The notes below the pieces were generated by a model. The model saw nothing but the letters and a program-made list of their open reading frames with translations, ran no database searches and was not told the origin of the DNA. Both the position numbers and the translations under genes were made by a program. Shown here piece after piece: positions 23,240 through 32,403 of a stretch of 51,192 nucleotides of DNA (positions are counted from its first letter, which is position 1; every line of letters begins with the position of its first letter). Source of the DNA: Lachnospiraceae bacterium (lineage in GTDB: Bacteria; Bacillota; Clostridia; Lachnospirales; Lachnospiraceae); the NCBI GenBank assembly GCA_017514845.1, contig JAFWIM010000048.1, positions 1-51,192 on the forward strand, read 5' to 3'.

Positions 23240-26200
23240 TTAAATTCCCCGGAATGTAAAATGAAGATCCAGCGGCTTTGAGTTGTCAATCATGTACTCC
23301 GGGTGAACGAGAGCGCCCCAGGTGTCGTCGCCGCCGATACCCATCTGGGCAAGGCCGACGCGAATATATGTGTGAAGGACCGGCGGCAGCTCATTGGGAT
23401 GTAGAGCGTTGTCGATCTCGTGCGGTGTCCACGGTGAGACGGAAAGACTGAGCTTATCCCCCTCGATGCGGAGACCGCGCCCGTGCTCATCTGTCACACA
23501 TGCCCAGCGGACTTCCGTGTGGTTGCCGCTCTCCTGCGGGACCAGATAACCTGCGACCGTATCCGCGACGCTCGACCTGTATACACCGAGCTTCGCATGG
23601 TCGCGGTCCGCGTAGGTCTCAGCCGGACCACGCCCGTACCAGGTGAGCTCATTGAAATCGGCATCGACTGTAAAAATGACACTGAACTCCGGAAGCTCAC
23701 CGACCTTGTCGGACGCATCCATATGCAGATTCACATCGACGGCGCCGTCACTGTATACCTTGTAGGACAGCGCACACTGCATTGCGGGCTTTGTAGGCAG
23801 GTTATATGTATATGTGACCCTGACCTCCTCACGGTCAAATTCCGGCTCGGACGCATTTCGCCCGTGTTCTGATTTGTGAGTCACATACATACTCGCAAGC
23901 TTCCAGTCACCTGCCCGGAAGGGAAGCAGGGCCGCATTATCATTTTCCGTCATCGGCCGCCAGAAATTAGGCATCGGCATGCGGTCGAGAAGTTCTCTGC
24001 CGCCATAGCGGTAGGACACAAGACCTCCCCGGTTCTTTGAGAAGAGAATTTCGTACGCATCCCCCCTGACGCCGATATTGTCCCAGCCTTCTGTGACTTT
24101 CATGTACGCTTTTCTGTGAGCGGCAGGTCTGTATGTCCCCACAGTCGTCTGGCCGTAAGCCACCTCATGCCCGGCTCTCGCCCAGATCGTATCCTCCCTG
24201 AGTTCAAAGGACACCGTGATGGTATATTCTTCGTCCTGACCGCTTATATCGAACGGGACTTCCATGCGGCGCTCCGTCAGCGGTGGAATGTCCATCCGAA
24301 GATCTCTCCGCTCTATCAGCCTACCCTCTTTTTCCAGTCTGCAAACGCACCTGTACGCATCTGTGTTCGTGAACAGATTATTATTCTTTATGACGAGCTC
24401 TGACCCGTCGAATCTGACTTTAATGGCCTGATAATTGTACTTGACTTCCTGCATTTTCGGCGACGGAGCACGGTCCTTCCCGTACACTATGCCGTTGCCC
24501 GAGAAACTCCCGTCATGCGGTCTGTCGCCGAAATCTCCTCCATAGCCGAGGAACTCTCTGCCGTAACGGTCCTTTGTGACGACAGCCTGATCTATATAAT
24601 CCCAGATAAATCCTCCCTGATAGAGAGGCTCCGTCTCTGTGAGATCGGTATACTTGTGCATAGCGCCGCAGGAATTGCCCATCGCGTGCGCGTACTCACA
24701 GTTGATATAGGGTTTATCTCTGTTTTCTCTCAAAAATTCAATGATATCACTGACAGGGGTGTACATCGTGCTCTCTATATCGGACGTACCGGGATATCTT
24801 CTGTCCCAGGCAATTCCCTCATAGTGGACCAGCCTTGTCGGATCCCATGCACGGAAAGCCTCGTGCATTTTGAAAATATCCTCTCCGCCAAACGACTCAT
24901 TTCCGCAGGACCAGATGAGAATAGCGGGGTGGTTCTTGTCCCTCTCATACATGGATCTTGCGCGGTCGATCAGCATTTGCACATACTCCGGCCTGTTTCC
25001 GGGCACAGCGAACTCGAGCGGTTCAAGTCCCCTTCCCACCGCGTTGAACACACCGTGGGATTCAAGGTTCGTCTCATCTATCATATAGATTCCGTATTCG
25101 TCACAGAGTCTGTAAAGTTCCGTCCGGTTCGGATAGTGGCTCGTGCGGATCGCGTTGATGTTATTCTGTTTCATCGTCCTGACATCTGTCACCATATCGT
25201 CATACGTGACCACACGCCCGCTTCCGGCTGAAAACTCATGTCGGTTGACACCGCGGAACACAATTCGCTTTCCGTTCAGGCACATCACATGATCTTTTAT
25301 CTCAAATCTGCGGAAACCGATTTTCTCACGGATGAATTCGCAGGTTGTTCCACCCGCGTCAAAAATCGTGATCTCCAATCTGTAGAGAACCGGATTCTCC
25401 GCGCTCCACTTTTTCGGAGCAGTGATCGGAATGGATACCCGGGAATCGCCCCCGCCGAGGTCTGCCTTACCGCTGGCTATGATTTCAGCGCCGTCATAAA
25501 GATTCATTTCCGCCCTGCCTTCACCGATACTGTCAAGGTCCACAGAAAGCATCGCGTTGCGGTAAGAATCGTCGAGCAGAGTCTGAATCTTAAGATCTCT
25601 TATATGAACTTCCGGAATAGCGTAGAGATAGACATCCCTGAAAATGCCGGAGAACCGGAAAAAGTCCTGATCCTCACACCAGCTGCCCGCAGTGAAGCGG
25701 AAGACCTGTGCTGCCAGTTTATTCTCCCCATGAGAATCAATGAAATCTGTCAGCTCGAATTCCGACGGCGTGAAGCTGTCCTCGGCGTAGCCGACATAAT
25801 GTCCGTTCAGCCACAGGGCGAGACCGCTCTCCGCCCCCTGGAAGGACACAAAAACTCTTCTTCCTCGCATAAAGTCAGGAAGATCAAAGTACTTTACATA
25901 GCTTGCAACGGGATTAAAGCTCTCGGGAATCTCACCCGGGCGTATATCCTCATATCCATCCCAGGGATACTGCACATTTGTATACTGCGGATGACCGTAC
26001 CCCTCCATCTGGATGTGGGCGGGGACCCTGATCGTATCCCATTTTCTCGTATCGAACTCTTTTTTCCAGAAATCTGCGGGGGCCAGTTCATAATTCCTGG
26101 CATAGGCAAATCTCCAGATTCCGTTCAGACTGTACTTAAAATCTGACACTCCTGCTGCCGCTGCTTCCCTGCTGCTGTAGAACTCATGATCCGAGTGGGC

Positions 26201-26263
26201 GCTCTGCCGGTTCTGCATAAATACTTTTGGATCCTTAACAATTTCATAGCAAAATTCTGCCAT
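23240..26263 (-). CDS. lacZ: Beta-galactosidase, glycoside hydrolase family 2 (LacZ)
   Basis: A 1007-residue cytoplasmic GH2 enzyme of full LacZ length with five domains. The sugar-binding domain contains YTNVQYPWDG. The acid/base Glu is E456 in WSCGNESFGG, and the nucleophile Glu is E523 in NCEYAHAMGNS. The C-terminal Bgal_small_N-type domain includes LTWYGRGPAETYADR. It hydrolyses beta-galactosides such as lactose or galacto-oligosaccharides. The second of two nearby ATGs (26263) is preferred because AGAGGGA is then 6-7 nt upstream. A terminator separates it from the ABC permease genes, but the locus is one functional unit. Confidence 0.95.
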   Translation of the reverse strand: MAEFCYEIVKDPKVFMQNRQSAHSDHEFYSSREAAAAGVSDFKYSLNGIWRFAYARNYELAPADFWKKEFDTRKWDTIRVPAHIQMEGYGHPQYTNVQYPWDGYEDIRPGEIPESFNPVASYVKYFDLPDFMRGRRVFVSFQGAESGLALWLNGHYVGYAEDSFTPSEFELTDFIDSHGENKLAAQVFRFTAGSWCEDQDFFRFSGIFRDVYLYAIPEVHIRDLKIQTLLDDSYRNAMLSVDLDSIGEGRAEMNLYDGAEIIASGKADLGGGDSRVSIPITAPKKWSAENPVLYRLEITIFDAGGTTCEFIREKIGFRRFEIKDHVMCLNGKRIVFRGVNRHEFSAGSGRVVTYDDMVTDVRTMKQNNINAIRTSHYPNRTELYRLCDEYGIYMIDETNLESHGVFNAVGRGLEPLEFAVPGNRPEYVQMLIDRARSMYERDKNHPAILIWSCGNESFGGEDIFKMHEAFRAWDPTRLVHYEGIAWDRRYPGTSDIESTMYTPVSDIIEFLRENRDKPYINCEYAHAMGNSCGAMHKYTDLTETEPLYQGGFIWDYIDQAVVTKDRYGREFLGYGGDFGDRPHDGSFSGNGIVYGKDRAPSPKMQEVKYNYQAIKVRFDGSELVIKNNNLFTNTDAYRCVCRLEKEGRLIERRDLRMDIPPLTERRMEVPFDISGQDEEYTITVSFELREDTIWARAGHEVAYGQTTVGTYRPAAHRKAYMKVTEGWDNIGVRGDAYEILFSKNRGGLVSYRYGGRELLDRMPMPNFWRPMTENDNAALLPFRAGDWKLASMYVTHKSEHGRNASEPEFDREEVRVTYTYNLPTKPAMQCALSYKVYSDGAVDVNLHMDASDKVGELPEFSVIFTVDADFNELTWYGRGPAETYADRDHAKLGVYRSSVADTVAGYLVPQESGNHTEVRWACVTDEHGRGLRIEGDKLSLSVSPWTPHEIDNALHPNELPPVLHTYIRVGLAQMGIGGDDTWGALVHPEYMIDNSKPLDLHFTFRGI

Positions 26264-26324
26264 ATCCATTCCCTCTTAAACTGTATCTTTCCCTCATTTT
26301 CTCAAAAACTGCCTGTTTTTGCGT

Positions 26325-26364
26325 AAAAAAACAGCAGGGCATACGTGTGTGCGGCATATGCCCC
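26325..26364 (-). terminator. Terminator after the permease genes
   Basis: On the minus strand, GGGCATA and TATGCCC (26363-26337) are followed by TGCTG and seven T (26331-26325), 20 bp after the permease stop codon. It separates the transporter transcript from lacZ, which may have its own weak promoter in the next 60 bp. Confidence 0.8.
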
Positions 26365-26383
26365 GCCGACTTTGTCAGACTGA

Positions 26384-27214
26384 TTACTTAACTGCGCCGG
26401 TGATACCCTCTGTGAACTGCTTCTGCAGTACGAAGAAAATGATCATTGTCGGTATCGAGCAGAAAAGAACGCCGAGCATCAAAACACCGTAGTCAACGGT
26501 GTAGCCTGCCGCCAGGTTGGCGATCAGCATCGGCATTGTCTGGGCCTTCTTGTCCGTCATGATGACTCTCGGCCACAGATACGCGTTCCATGCGTTCATG
26601 AATGTGATAACGGCCGCTGCCGCGTAAGTGGCCTTCATGACCGGCAGATACATCTGGAAGAAAATCTGCACTTCAGAGAGACCGTCAATACGCGCTGCCT
26701 CCATGATGTCGATCGGGAAGTTTCTGGAATTCTGCCGGAACATCATGATAAGGAACGGAGTCGAAATACCCGGAAGCATGAAGCCCCACACAGTATTCAG
26801 GAAACCGAGCTTAGACATCATCTTAAAGAGCGGGATCATCGTCGCGACGCCCGGGACCATCATGGCCATAAGGAGAACCCCGAACAGGAAGTCCTTCTTC
26901 TTATCGTGGTAAAGCTCGAATCCGAAACCTGCCAGGGAGCAGATGAAAAGAGCGAGGATCGTCTGTACCAGAGCATAGACAAAAGAGTTCTTCATAGCTC
27001 CGCCGAGATCCTGGAGTTGGTTCAGCCTTGCCCAGTTCTCCATCAGATAGCTGCCGAACACGATTTTACCGCGGGCAACGTCAACACTCTTGTTCGTCGC
27101 TGCGGTGATCATCCAGTAAAGCGGGAACACTGAAATGAATGATACGATGGTGAGGAAGATGTAGGAAGGGATCAGCCTTCTCTGGATCATAGAACGATTC
27201 TTATACTCAGTCAC
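26384..27214 (-). CDS. Sugar ABC transporter permease, MalG type
   Basis: A roughly 276-residue inner-membrane permease with six helices. The cytoplasmic EAA loop reads EAARIDGLSEVQIFFQMYLP and docks the ATPase. The C terminus is the usual QKQFTEGITGAVK. The reading frame has no ATG at the junction: GTG codons at 27223 and 27214 are both possible, and the second has AGGTGA upstream. It overlaps the end of the MalF-type gene. Together they form the channel for the substrate bound by the adjacent lipoprotein. No ATPase gene is present, so a shared MsmX/MalK-type ATPase from elsewhere is implied. Confidence 0.93.
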   Translation of the reverse strand: MTEYKNRSMIQRRLIPSYIFLTIVSFISVFPLYWMITAATNKSVDVARGKIVFGSYLMENWARLNQLQDLGGAMKNSFVYALVQTILALFICSLAGFGFELYHDKKKDFLFGVLLMAMMVPGVATMIPLFKMMSKLGFLNTVWGFMLPGISTPFLIMMFRQNSRNFPIDIMEAARIDGLSEVQIFFQMYLPVMKATYAAAAVITFMNAWNAYLWPRVIMTDKKAQTMPMLIANLAAGYTVDYGVLMLGVLFCSIPTMIIFFVLQKQFTEGITGAVK

Positions 27215-28097
27215 GTGTATCACCTACTTTCAGGTTAATGATTGCAAGGATTGCAACAAGGATGAAGACGAAGAACGACATAGCCGATGCGTAACCGAAA
27301 TTCGCGACACCCTGTCCGAAGGAGTTGTTGTAAATATAGTGGGACATTGTGATCGTCGAGTTCGCAGGGCCGCCGGACGTCAGGTTGACTGACTCATCGA
27401 ACAGCTGCAGTGTGCCGTTGATGGACATAATGAATGTCATGATAATTGTCGGACGGAGAAGCGGAACCGTGATGTTCCAGAAAGTCTTCCAGCCGTTTGC
27501 GCCGTCGATCTTGGCAGCTTCATACACGGAATACTCAATTCCCTGAAGACCTGCAAGATAGAATACCATGTTGTAGCCTGTCCATCTCCAGATCAGAGCA
27601 AGGATGATGACCATCTTCGCTGTTCCTGCTGTTCCGAGGAAATTAATGTTCTGGCTCGTGATATGCAGGGCCTGCAGGATCGAGTTGATAAGACCCTGTG
27701 TGGCGAAGAGGGACTTGAAAATCAGTGAGTAGGAGACCAGAGCCGTTGCGCACGGAAGGAACACGCATGTGCGGAAAATGCCCCTGAACTTGAGGTCTCT
27801 GTTGTTCAGCAGCTGAGCCAGAAGAATAGCGAGGATCAGCATGATCGGGACCTGAACAATAAGGTAGAAGAATGTATTTACAACGGATCTGATGAACAGT
27901 TTATCCGAGAACATTCTGGAGTAGTTATAGATGATCGGACTGGCCCACTTCATATTCGCGCTGGAACCGGTCTTGAATGATGTTAAGAATGCCTGAATTA
28001 TGGGATAGAAGCTCATGATACAGATGAGAAGTGTCGCCGGTATAAGGAACAACCAGCCCCATCTTTCCTGTTTAGCAGTGACACTCTTGGATTTCAA
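27207..28097 (-). CDS. Sugar ABC transporter permease, MalF type
   Basis: A 296-residue permease with six helices; N-terminal block WGWLFLIPATLLICIMSFYP and EAA loop EAAKIDGANGWKTFWNITVP. Translation starts with TTG at 28097 behind a GGGGGG site 7 nt away; no better start is available. It lies 128 bp after the binding-protein gene, behind a stem-loop. It pairs with the MalG-type permease whose gene overlaps its 3' end. Confidence 0.93.
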   Translation of the reverse strand: MKSKSVTAKQERWGWLFLIPATLLICIMSFYPIIQAFLTSFKTGSSANMKWASPIIYNYSRMFSDKLFIRSVVNTFFYLIVQVPIMLILAILLAQLLNNRDLKFRGIFRTCVFLPCATALVSYSLIFKSLFATQGLINSILQALHITSQNINFLGTAGTAKMVIILALIWRWTGYNMVFYLAGLQGIEYSVYEAAKIDGANGWKTFWNITVPLLRPTIIMTFIMSINGTLQLFDESVNLTSGGPANSTITMSHYIYNNSFGQGVANFGYASAMSFFVFILVAILAIINLKVGDTRD

Positions 28098-28123
28098 GGT
28101 GTATCCCCCCTTTGGAATGAACA

Positions 28124-28145
28124 GGGAACCGGAATACCGGTTCCC
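28124..28145. promoter_or_regulatory. Stem-loop between binding protein and permease genes
   Basis: GGGAACCGG-aata-CCGGTTCCC is a 9-bp perfect stem with a tetraloop and no clear T tract on the minus strand. In sugar ABC operons such hairpins protect the binding-protein mRNA and reduce read-through into the permeases. That role is inferred here. Confidence 0.6.
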
Positions 28146-28225
28146 CGTTTTAATTTGTCTAAATCAATCAGCAACTATTAAGTATAAAGTTTTGTAAACT
28201 CAAGGTCCGGAACGTTATCGTCTCA

Positions 28226-29563
28226 TTACAGACCCATCTCGAATCTCAGCTGGTCCTCAGCTTCCTTCAGGGCATCCTCTGTTGAGTAGCCGTTCTGAAG
28301 TACATTGATGATTGCTGCAGCGATAAGGCTGCGGCAGCTGTAGTGATAGTCACTCTGCTCTACGACCGGAACGTTTGCGCCCATGGCAACGATATCTGTG
28401 TAGATCGGCTGGCCGTTGAAGTAGTCAACGCCTTCCTGGTAAACTTCGGACTGACCTGCGGAGATGCAGCATGTGATGACGCCGCCATCCTTCAGAGCCT
28501 TGTCATATGTAGCTGTGGAGCCGCCGAATGTCTTTGCAAGGAAATCCTTGGCAAGGTCAACATTTGCGCAGTTGCTTGTAATATACAGAGAAGATCCGCC
28601 GTTTGCAGCATATCCGCCGCCGCCGTTCAGTGTCGGGATGTTTGTGATTTCCCATTTACCGGAGTTCTCAGCTACCTGCTCAATTGTCGGGATGATCCAG
28701 TTGCCGTTCATGACACCGGCTACCATGTCGCCCTGGATTGTCTGATCTGTGTAGTCTGACCAGTCATTTGCAAGATACAGAGCATTCTTCTGAACTGCCT
28801 CAACGATAACGTTGATGATCTCGACCATTGTCTCGTTCTCGGTGATGAACGGCTCGCCGTCTTTCCACTGGGAAGCGCCCTCAGCCTGAAGCATCATGTA
28901 CGGAAGGTCATTGCCGTCGCCGTCCATGGAGAGGAGGTACTTGCCTGTCTTGTTGAATACATCTTCGCCGATCTTGATCCAGTCTGCCCATGTGCAGTCT
29001 GTAACATCGTCAAGTGTGTAGCCGGCTTCTTCAAGAAGGTCGATACGATATGCGAAAATAGCCGTGCCGTTGTCTACCGGAACACCGTAATGCTGTCCGT
29101 CGATCATGCTGTAGGAAAGTTTTTCCTCACCGAAATCGGACCAGTCAATATCAGCGCCTTCTACCGGGACCCATGCGTCCGGATAATCAGCAACGTATCT
29201 CTGAATGTAGTGATCCTGGAACAGGACAATGTCTGTCAGCTGGCTGTAATCGCCTGCACTGCCGCCTGTTGTGATGGCTGTCTCAACGTCGGAAGAACCG
29301 GAAACTTCATTGATGACCAGTTCGAAGTCCGGATCTACATTGGCCTTGTAGTCCTCTGCTGCTGCTTCGAGAGCCGGGATGTTGAAGTTGTGGTCCCATG
29401 CGGAAACTGTCAGAGTGTGCTCACCGCCGGATGTGACCGCTGCCACAGTGCTCTCACCGCCTGCCGGAGCAGCTCCGCCCGAGCTCGATGATCCACCACC
29501 GCATGCTGCCAGAGAAGCGACCATAGCTCCTACGAGCATAACTGATAAAAGTTTTTTCTTCAT
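28226..29563 (-). CDS. Sugar-binding lipoprotein of an ABC transporter (family 1 SBP)
   Basis: A 445-residue extracellular binding protein. The lipoprotein signal MKKKLLSVMLVGAMVASLAAC ends in the lipobox LAAC (Cys about 21), followed by a Gly/Ser/Ala linker and a mature domain starting EHTLTVSAWDHNFN. The C-terminal lobe has the usual SBP_bac_1 pattern (AANGGSSLYITSNCANVDLAKDFLAK). AAAGGAGG sets the start; the frame upstream is untranslated leader. Given lacZ and the AraC regulator, the ligand is probably a galactoside or galacto-oligosaccharide, which is inference. Confidence 0.93.
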   Translation of the reverse strand: MKKKLLSVMLVGAMVASLAACGGGSSSSGGAAPAGGESTVAAVTSGGEHTLTVSAWDHNFNIPALEAAAEDYKANVDPDFELVINEVSGSSDVETAITTGGSAGDYSQLTDIVLFQDHYIQRYVADYPDAWVPVEGADIDWSDFGEEKLSYSMIDGQHYGVPVDNGTAIFAYRIDLLEEAGYTLDDVTDCTWADWIKIGEDVFNKTGKYLLSMDGDGNDLPYMMLQAEGASQWKDGEPFITENETMVEIINVIVEAVQKNALYLANDWSDYTDQTIQGDMVAGVMNGNWIIPTIEQVAENSGKWEITNIPTLNGGGGYAANGGSSLYITSNCANVDLAKDFLAKTFGGSTATYDKALKDGGVITCCISAGQSEVYQEGVDYFNGQPIYTDIVAMGANVPVVEQSDYHYSCRSLIAAAIINVLQNGYSTEDALKEAEDQLRFEMGL

Positions 29564-29598
29564 AGATACCTCCTTTTTCTTTGTCTGAAGACCAAAAT

Positions 29599-29662
29599 TG
29601 CACACTAATTTGTGCATTTTGACGGTCAGCCAGACCATTCCTTTAATCTAATTGTCATTATA
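29599..29662 (-). promoter_or_regulatory. Promoter region and palindrome of the transporter operon
   Basis: A TATAAT box lies at 29662-29657 on the minus strand with no clear -35, which fits activator-dependent expression by the adjacent AraC protein. Downstream in the leader is an imperfect palindrome TGCACA-N6-TGTGCA (29599-29616), a possible regulatory site. Confidence 0.45.
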
Positions 29663-29717
29663 CTTTATTCATTTGCTAAACTCTACTGATTATCAACCCG
29701 TATTATTGCATATTCGA

Positions 29718-30671
29718 TCATTCAATCTGAAGAAATTGGAATCCCTCCCACCCTTTTTCTGTTGAAATATTGAACATTGAGAGGGGCGTTGCCGTCCCTT
29801 TCATACTTTTGAACACGCTCGGCGATACCCCCATGACGATCTTGAAATTTCGGTTGAACGTCGATGGTGTCTGGTATCCCACCTCGTAGCAGATGTCCTC
29901 AATAGAGTGCTCTCCCTTCCTTATGAGGTCGCATGCCCGCTCGATCCTGACCAGATTCAGATACTCGACCGGCTTCATTCCGACGCTCTCGACAAATATT
30001 CTCCTGAAGTGGCTCTCACTGAGCCCGCAGCTCTCGGCAAGCTGCCGAATTTTGATATCCTCAGTAAAATGTTGTCCTATATAGTCGACAGCGCTTTTTA
30101 TATACCGATTGATCCGATTGGTACGCTTTGCGCTCTCCCGCTCCTCGTCCAGACGGAGCACCTCAATAATCAGAGCATACAGGTAGCCTTTCATGCTCTC
30201 CTGACTGTATGCATCCGGTTCATGGCACTCCCTCAGTATGTTCCTGATAAGATTTCCCATAACAGGATGATTCTTCATTGACTTGAGCGTCCCCCGCTTG
30301 CTCGTAATGCGAAGAGTATCTTCCCTTGAAAGGTACTCGGATCTGAATTCGTCGCGGATGAATCCCTCCAGATTGATAAAGAGGAACTCCCAGCTGCATT
30401 TATTCCCCGGATCACTGATTGTCGTGTGCGGGACATTTTTGGGGATGAATGAATACATATTGTCACTGTAGCGGTATTCGCGGTCCTCAATAACGAGTCT
30501 TCCGCTCCCGTGATAACAGTAACCGATCTCCAGATAATTGTGAAAATGCAGCATGCCGTTCATGCCAAGTCCGTATTCCTGTTCCCACCCGGGACCGATC
30601 TTCGGCAGTACATATGTGCCGGCGGGGATATTATAATATCTGAATTCGATCTTTTCTCTCTGTTTCGGCAT
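29718..30671 (-). CDS. AraC-family transcriptional regulator of the galactoside locus
   Basis: A 317-residue regulator. The N-terminal cupin-like sensor (residues about 40-100) includes LHFHNYLEIGYCYHGSGRL and FIPKNVPHT, a sugar-sensing AraC_binding fold. The C-terminal 100 residues carry two HTH motifs: IRQLAESCGLSESHFRRIF and IEDICYEVGYQTPSTFNRNF. The start at 30671 follows GGGAG by six bases; an ATG two codons earlier abuts that site. It is encoded upstream of the binding-protein operon, reads in the same direction, and is the likely activator. Confidence 0.93.
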   Translation of the reverse strand: MPKQREKIEFRYYNIPAGTYVLPKIGPGWEQEYGLGMNGMLHFHNYLEIGYCYHGSGRLVIEDREYRYSDNMYSFIPKNVPHTTISDPGNKCSWEFLFINLEGFIRDEFRSEYLSREDTLRITSKRGTLKSMKNHPVMGNLIRNILRECHEPDAYSQESMKGYLYALIIEVLRLDEERESAKRTNRINRYIKSAVDYIGQHFTEDIKIRQLAESCGLSESHFRRIFVESVGMKPVEYLNLVRIERACDLIRKGEHSIEDICYEVGYQTPSTFNRNFKIVMGVSPSVFKSMKGTATPLSMFNISTEKGWEGFQFLQIE

Positions 30672-31008
30672 AGTCATCTCCCACTATGGTATAATACAAG
30701 CAAATCGTAAATCGCGATCTCTGATCGCGCGCGAGCTGCGCGAAGCGCAAAGCACCTTCATCATTGCGCGGCTACAAATCAAGAACGCCTCGGCGTTCTT
30801 GCCGCGCCGCGCAGGGTGCGAAGCACCTTCCCTGTTGCGCGGCTGCGATCCGCCGTGCCTAAGCATGCGTAACAATGCTCCAGTGGAGCATTGTGCAGCT
30901 GAGGCATTTAATCTCTGACGCGGGTTTGCATCCCACGTCAGAGACGGGTTTCACTTTGCACATTCATTTCACGACTAAAGTCACGAGAATTCTGCGTCAG
31001 AGATTAAA
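30672..31008. repeat. Palindrome-rich intergenic region with multi-arm element copy 2 (family C)
   Basis: This gap has no gene. At 30739-30773 and 30810-30844 there are two copies of a unit containing AGCACCTTC-N4-TTGCGCGGCT, 71 bp apart. Hairpins AAGAACGCC/GGCGTTCTT (30781-30800) and ACAATGCTCC/GGAGCATTGT (30872-30894) follow. At 30907-31008 a perfect 15-bp inverted repeat, TTTAATCTCTGACGC, encloses CTCTGACG...CGTCAGAG and a CACGACTAAAGTCACGAG hairpin; this arrangement matches 7651-7745 in reverse. IS200/IS605-derived debris is possible. Confidence 0.6.
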
Positions 31009-31123
31009 TTTATTATAGCATAAAAGTGTTATTGATATTCCAGCAGGATCGAAAAATGTATATTTCTTGCATATTCGTGCATTTAAAGTACCTTTTCCGC
31101 TTTTTAAATACCATTTGACGATT

Positions 31124-31185
31124 TTGACCGGCCCCGGTTTCTTGTTGTAATATATATGTAGAAAAACCTGCCCCCGGTGGGCAGG
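31124..31185 (+). promoter_or_regulatory. Promoter and leader hairpin of nagA
   Basis: TTGACC (31124-31129), an 18-bp spacer and TAATAT (31148-31153). The transcript then forms CCTGCCCccggtGGGCAGG (31167-31185) before the AAGGAGGA site at about 31207. The stem could be an attenuation or stability element. Confidence 0.5.
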
Positions 31186-31220
31186 CAGCATTTATAAATC
31201 CCTTTGAAGGAGGATCTGTC

Positions 31221-32384
31221 ATGATCATCAAAAATATTAAACTGTACGGAGCAGACGAAAAATTCAGCGACAGGGCACTTCGAATCGACGGTGACCGCAT
31301 TGTGGAAATCGCATCGAACGAGACAGCTTCTTCTTCGGATGAAGTAATCATAGACGGCTCCGGTGCATATGCAATTCCGGGTCTCATCGATATTCACTTC
31401 CACGGAGCGCTGGGGCTCGACGTCTGCGACGGAGGCTTTGAGACAGTCCGCCGTATTGCGCAGTACGAGGCTGCTTCCGGCATCACGGCCATCTGTCCCG
31501 CCACACTCACTCTGCCGGTCGATCGACTCTGCAGTATTCTGTCTAATATGGCCGATTTCAGGGACGCCGCTTCTAATGATCCGGAGAGCTACTCGGATTG
31601 TGCCGATCTGGTCGGCATCAACATGGAAGGTCCCTTCATCAGCGTCGCCAAAAAGGGAGCTCAGAATCCCGACTATATTATCCCGTGCGATGCCGGCACA
31701 GCCCGCAGATTCCAGGACGCGGCCAGAGGACTTGTCAAGTTCATGGGGCTGGCACCTGAGTGCAACCCGAATTACAGAGAGTACATCGCCGAAGCGAGCA
31801 GCTTCACAAACGTCTCTTTGGCCCACACTAATTCGGGCTATGATACAGCCCTGGATGCACTGTCGTGCGGAGCCTGCCATGCGGTCCACCTCTTTAACGC
31901 CATGACCGGATTCACTCACCGTGAGCCCGGCGTGCCCGGCGCCGTCGCGGACAGTCCCCATGCGAGCGTGGAAATAATCTCTGACGGCATTCACATCCAT
32001 CCGTCCATGGTGAGAGCAGCCTTTAAATTCAACGGACCGGAGCGCATGATCCTGATTTCCGACAGTCTCCGCGCGGCGGGAATGCCGGACGGTCAATATG
32101 AACTCGGCGGTCAGCCGATCACAAAGCGAGGCCGTTACTGCAGGCTGTTGGACGGAACAATTGCCGGTTCTGTCTCTAATCTCATGGACTGCCTGCGCAC
32201 CGCCGTACTCGAAATGAGAATTCCTCTCACGACAGCGGTCGCCTGCGCGACCTCTCACCCGGCCAGGGCTCTCGGAATTCTTGACAATTACGGCACTCTG
32301 GAGCCGGGCAAATACGCGGACGTGGTTCTTCTGAGTGACGATCTCACAGTCCTGCAAGTGATAAAACACGGAAGACTTCTGTAA
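31221..32384 (+). CDS. nagA: N-acetylglucosamine-6-phosphate deacetylase
   Basis: A 387-residue amidohydrolase that deacetylates GlcNAc-6-P to glucosamine-6-P, the first committed step in amino-sugar recycling and catabolism. Visible active-site motifs are the metal His pair in IDIHFHGALG (about residue 56), the Glu in GINMEGPFIS, His in NVSLAHTNSG and HAVHLFNAMT, and the catalytic Asp in ILISDSLRAAGMPDG. Length is typical. AAGGAGGA precedes the ATG. nagB is not adjacent. It converges with the tadC gene, with only 19 bp between the stop codons. Confidence 0.93.
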   Translation: MIIKNIKLYGADEKFSDRALRIDGDRIVEIASNETASSSDEVIIDGSGAYAIPGLIDIHFHGALGLDVCDGGFETVRRIAQYEAASGITAICPATLTLPVDRLCSILSNMADFRDAASNDPESYSDCADLVGINMEGPFISVAKKGAQNPDYIIPCDAGTARRFQDAARGLVKFMGLAPECNPNYREYIAEASSFTNVSLAHTNSGYDTALDALSCGACHAVHLFNAMTGFTHREPGVPGAVADSPHASVEIISDGIHIHPSMVRAAFKFNGPERMILISDSLRAAGMPDGQYELGGQPITKRGRYCRLLDGTIAGSVSNLMDCLRTAVLEMRIPLTTAVACATSHPARALGILDNYGTLEPGKYADVVLLSDDLTVLQVIKHGRLL

Positions 32385-32403
32385 ACACACTGCGCGTATC
32401 CGA

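Noticed and set aside
31221-32384. Possible nagA-nagB amino-sugar operon extending into neighbouring genes
   Set aside because: Both neighbours are on the opposite strand and unrelated; nagA stands alone here.
31104-32390. 428-codon open frame on the minus strand opposite nagA
   Set aside because: It is antisense to a clear NagA with all catalytic motifs, has biased low-complexity composition and no ribosome binding site.
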